Shown: positions 6,167 through 7,640 of the stretch, piece after piece
Layout of the letters: every line of letters starts with the position of its first letter
How positions within the stretch are numbered: position 1 is the stretch's first letter
From: Alphaproteobacteria bacterium
GTDB lineage: Bacteria > Pseudomonadota > Alphaproteobacteria > Rhizobiales > Xanthobacteraceae
Length of the DNA stretch: 7,640 nucleotides
Direction: 5' to 3'
Assembly (NCBI GenBank): GCA_005884855.1
Contig: VAZS01000332.1
Span: 379-8,018 of the forward strand
Program-made: the position numbers and the translations under genes
Notes under the pieces: model-generated
The model's database searches: none
The model's input: only the letters and a program-made list of their open reading frames with translations
Told to the model about the DNA's origin: nothing

Positions 6167-7640
6167 ATGAATATCGTCATTGTCGAGTCGCCGGCGAAGG
6201 CCAAGACGATCAACAAGTATCTGGGAGCCTCCTACGAGGTTCTGGCCTCATTCGGCCATGTCCGGGACCTCCCGGCCAAGAACGGATCGGTGGATCCGGA
6301 TGCCAATTTTCAGATGATCTGGGAGATCGACCCCAAGGCGGCCGGCCGGCTCAATGACATCGCCAAGGCGCTGAAGGGCGCCGATCGGCTGATCCTCGCG
6401 ACCGACCCCGACCGCGAGGGCGAGGCGATCTCCTGGCACGTGCTTGAGGTCTTGAAGGAAAAGCGCGCGCTCAAGGACCACAAGATAGAGCGCGTGGTGT
6501 TCAACGCCATTACCAAGCAGGCGGTCTCCGAAGCCATGAAGCATCCGCGCCAGATCGATGGCGCGCTGGTGGACGCCTACATGGCGCGCCGGGCGCTGGA
6601 TTATCTGGTCGGCTTCACGCTATCGCCGGTGTTGTGGCGCAAATTGCCCGGCGCACGTTCCGCCGGCAGAGTGCAGTCGGTGGCACTGCGGTTGGTCTGC
6701 GACCGCGAACTGGAGATCGAAAAATTCGTCCCGCGCGAATACTGGTCGCTGGTCGCGACCATGACGACCCCGCGCGCCGAAGCATTCGAGGCGCGGCTGG
6801 TCGGCGCCGACGGCAAGAAGATTCAGCGCCTCGACATTGGCACGGGCGCGGAAGCCGAAGATTTCAAGAAAGCGATTGAGTCGGCCAGCTTCACGGTTAC
6901 CAGCGTCGAGGCAAGGCCCGCGCGGCGCAATCCGCAGGCGCCGTTCACCACTTCGACATTGCAGCAGGAAGCCAGCCGCAAACTCGGTTTTGCGCCGGCG
7001 CACACCATGCGGATCGCGCAGCGGCTCTATGAAGGCATCGATATCGGCGGCGAGACCACCGGTCTCATCACCTATATGCGAACCGACGGCGTGCAGATCG
7101 ACAATTCGGCCATCACGCAGGCGCGCAAAGTCATTGGCGAGGATTACGGTAACGCCTACGTGCCGGAAGCGCCGCGCCAGTACCAGAGCAAGGCCAAGAA
7201 CGCGCAGGAAGCGCACGAAGCGATCCGTCCTACCGATCTGTCGCGCCGGCCCGCCGAGATGCGCCGCCGCCTCGATACCGATCAGGCTCGACTTTATGAA
7301 TTGATCTGGATCCGCACCATCGCGAGCCAGATGGAATCGGCCGAACTGGAACGCACAACGGTCGATATCACGGCGAAGGCAGGCCCGCGCGTACTGGAAC
7401 TGCGCGCCAGCGGCCAGGTGATCAAGTTCGACGGTTTCCTCGCGCTATACCAGGAAGGCCGCGACGACGACGGCGAAGACGAGGACAGTCGCCGCCTCCC
7501 CGCCATGAGCGAAGGCGAGCCTCTGAAGCGTCAGGACCTTTCGGTCACCCAGCACTTTACGGAACCGCCGCCGCGTTTTTCCGAGGCTTCGCTGGTCAAG
7601 CGGATGGAGGAACTCGGCATCGGCCGTCCGTCAACCTACG
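6167..7640 (+). CDS. topA: DNA topoisomerase I, N-terminal 491 residues (3' end outside window)
   Basis: Type IA topoisomerase, cytosolic, which relaxes negative supercoils by nicking one strand through a 5'-phosphotyrosine link. The frame is open to the window edge. The Toprim domain comes first, with IVESPAKAKT at 5-14 (acidic E7) and the metal-binding TDPDREGEAISWH at 79-91 (D80, D82, E84). SAGRVQSVALRLVCDRE follows at 165-181. The catalytic tyrosine is Y303 in GLITYMRTDG (299-308), with R305 beside it. QEAHEAIRPTD is at 347-357 and LVKRMEELGIGRPSTY at 476-491. An acidic stretch, DDDGEDED, at 433-440 is an insert-like loop. The ATG at 6167 gives the conserved start MNIVIVESPAK; an ATG at 6162 is followed at once by a stop. 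No strong Shine-Dalgarno is visible. The missing part should hold the rest of domain II and the C-terminal zinc or basic repeats. Confidence 0.97.
   Translation, partial: MNIVIVESPAKAKTINKYLGASYEVLASFGHVRDLPAKNGSVDPDANFQMIWEIDPKAAGRLNDIAKALKGADRLILATDPDREGEAISWHVLEVLKEKRALKDHKIERVVFNAITKQAVSEAMKHPRQIDGALVDAYMARRALDYLVGFTLSPVLWRKLPGARSAGRVQSVALRLVCDRELEIEKFVPREYWSLVATMTTPRAEAFEARLVGADGKKIQRLDIGTGAEAEDFKKAIESASFTVTSVEARPARRNPQAPFTTSTLQQEASRKLGFAPAHTMRIAQRLYEGIDIGGETTGLITYMRTDGVQIDNSAITQARKVIGEDYGNAYVPEAPRQYQSKAKNAQEAHEAIRPTDLSRRPAEMRRRLDTDQARLYELIWIRTIASQMESAELERTTVDITAKAGPRVLELRASGQVIKFDGFLALYQEGRDDDGEDEDSRRLPAMSEGEPLKRQDLSVTQHFTEPPPRFSEASLVKRMEELGIGRPSTY

Noticed and set aside
6028..6216. Minus-strand 62-codon frame across the topA leader
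   Set aside because: It overlaps the topA start antisense and has no RBS or homology that I recognise.
1..7640. Search for tRNA, rRNA, CRISPR repeats, insertion sequences and att sites
   Set aside because: No cloverleaf-like element, regularly spaced repeat, transposase-like protein or flanking direct repeat was seen by eye.

Overview
The window is GC-rich chromosomal DNA from an alphaproteobacterium. It is most likely a member of the Bradyrhizobium/Rhodopseudomonas group (Nitrobacteraceae, Hyphomicrobiales). This rests on recalled protein similarity: PyrB, PyrC', PlsY, DprA and TopA all read like Bradyrhizobium proteins. The amidase keeps the catalytic residue numbering of Bradyrhizobium japonicum malonamidase E2. 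No database search was possible.

Layout, left to right. (1) Positions 1-455, minus strand: the N-terminal part of an AidB-type acyl-CoA dehydrogenase that runs off the left edge. (2) 456-680: a divergent intergenic region with a candidate pyrB promoter almost touching the pyrB start codon. (3) 681-3572, plus strand: a tight operon of pyrB (aspartate carbamoyltransferase), a dihydroorotase-like pyrC' that has lost most of its metal- and substrate-binding residues, and plsY (acyl-phosphate:glycerol-3-phosphate acyltransferase). (4) 3578-4819, minus strand: a malonamidase-like amidase-signature hydrolase with its own RBS and a candidate promoter; its stop codon lies 5 bp from the plsY stop. (5) About 4897-5921, plus strand: dprA, whose usual N-terminal region and start codon cannot be found, and which carries an in-frame 9-codon tandem duplication. 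(6) 5922-6166: an intergenic region with two candidate promoters and a terminator-like hairpin. (7) 6167 to the right edge: topA (DNA topoisomerase I), covering the first 491 residues.

How the genes fit together: pyrB-pyrC' probably makes a class-A-like ATCase in which PyrC' is a structural partner. That predicts a genuine dihydroorotase elsewhere in the genome. The order pyrB-pyrC-plsY-dprA-topA is, as I recall, common in rhizobia. Here the amidase unit sits on the opposite strand exactly between plsY and dprA, and the front of dprA is missing at that junction. The simplest reading is that the amidase segment arrived there, or the region was rearranged, at the expense of dprA.

The window is mostly housekeeping genes and I see no wholly new system. 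The items most worth checking are the damaged dprA 5' end, the synonymously diverged repeat inside dprA, the non-catalytic PyrC', the hairpin in front of topA and a motif-3 substitution in PlsY. I saw no tRNA, rRNA, CRISPR array or insertion sequence.
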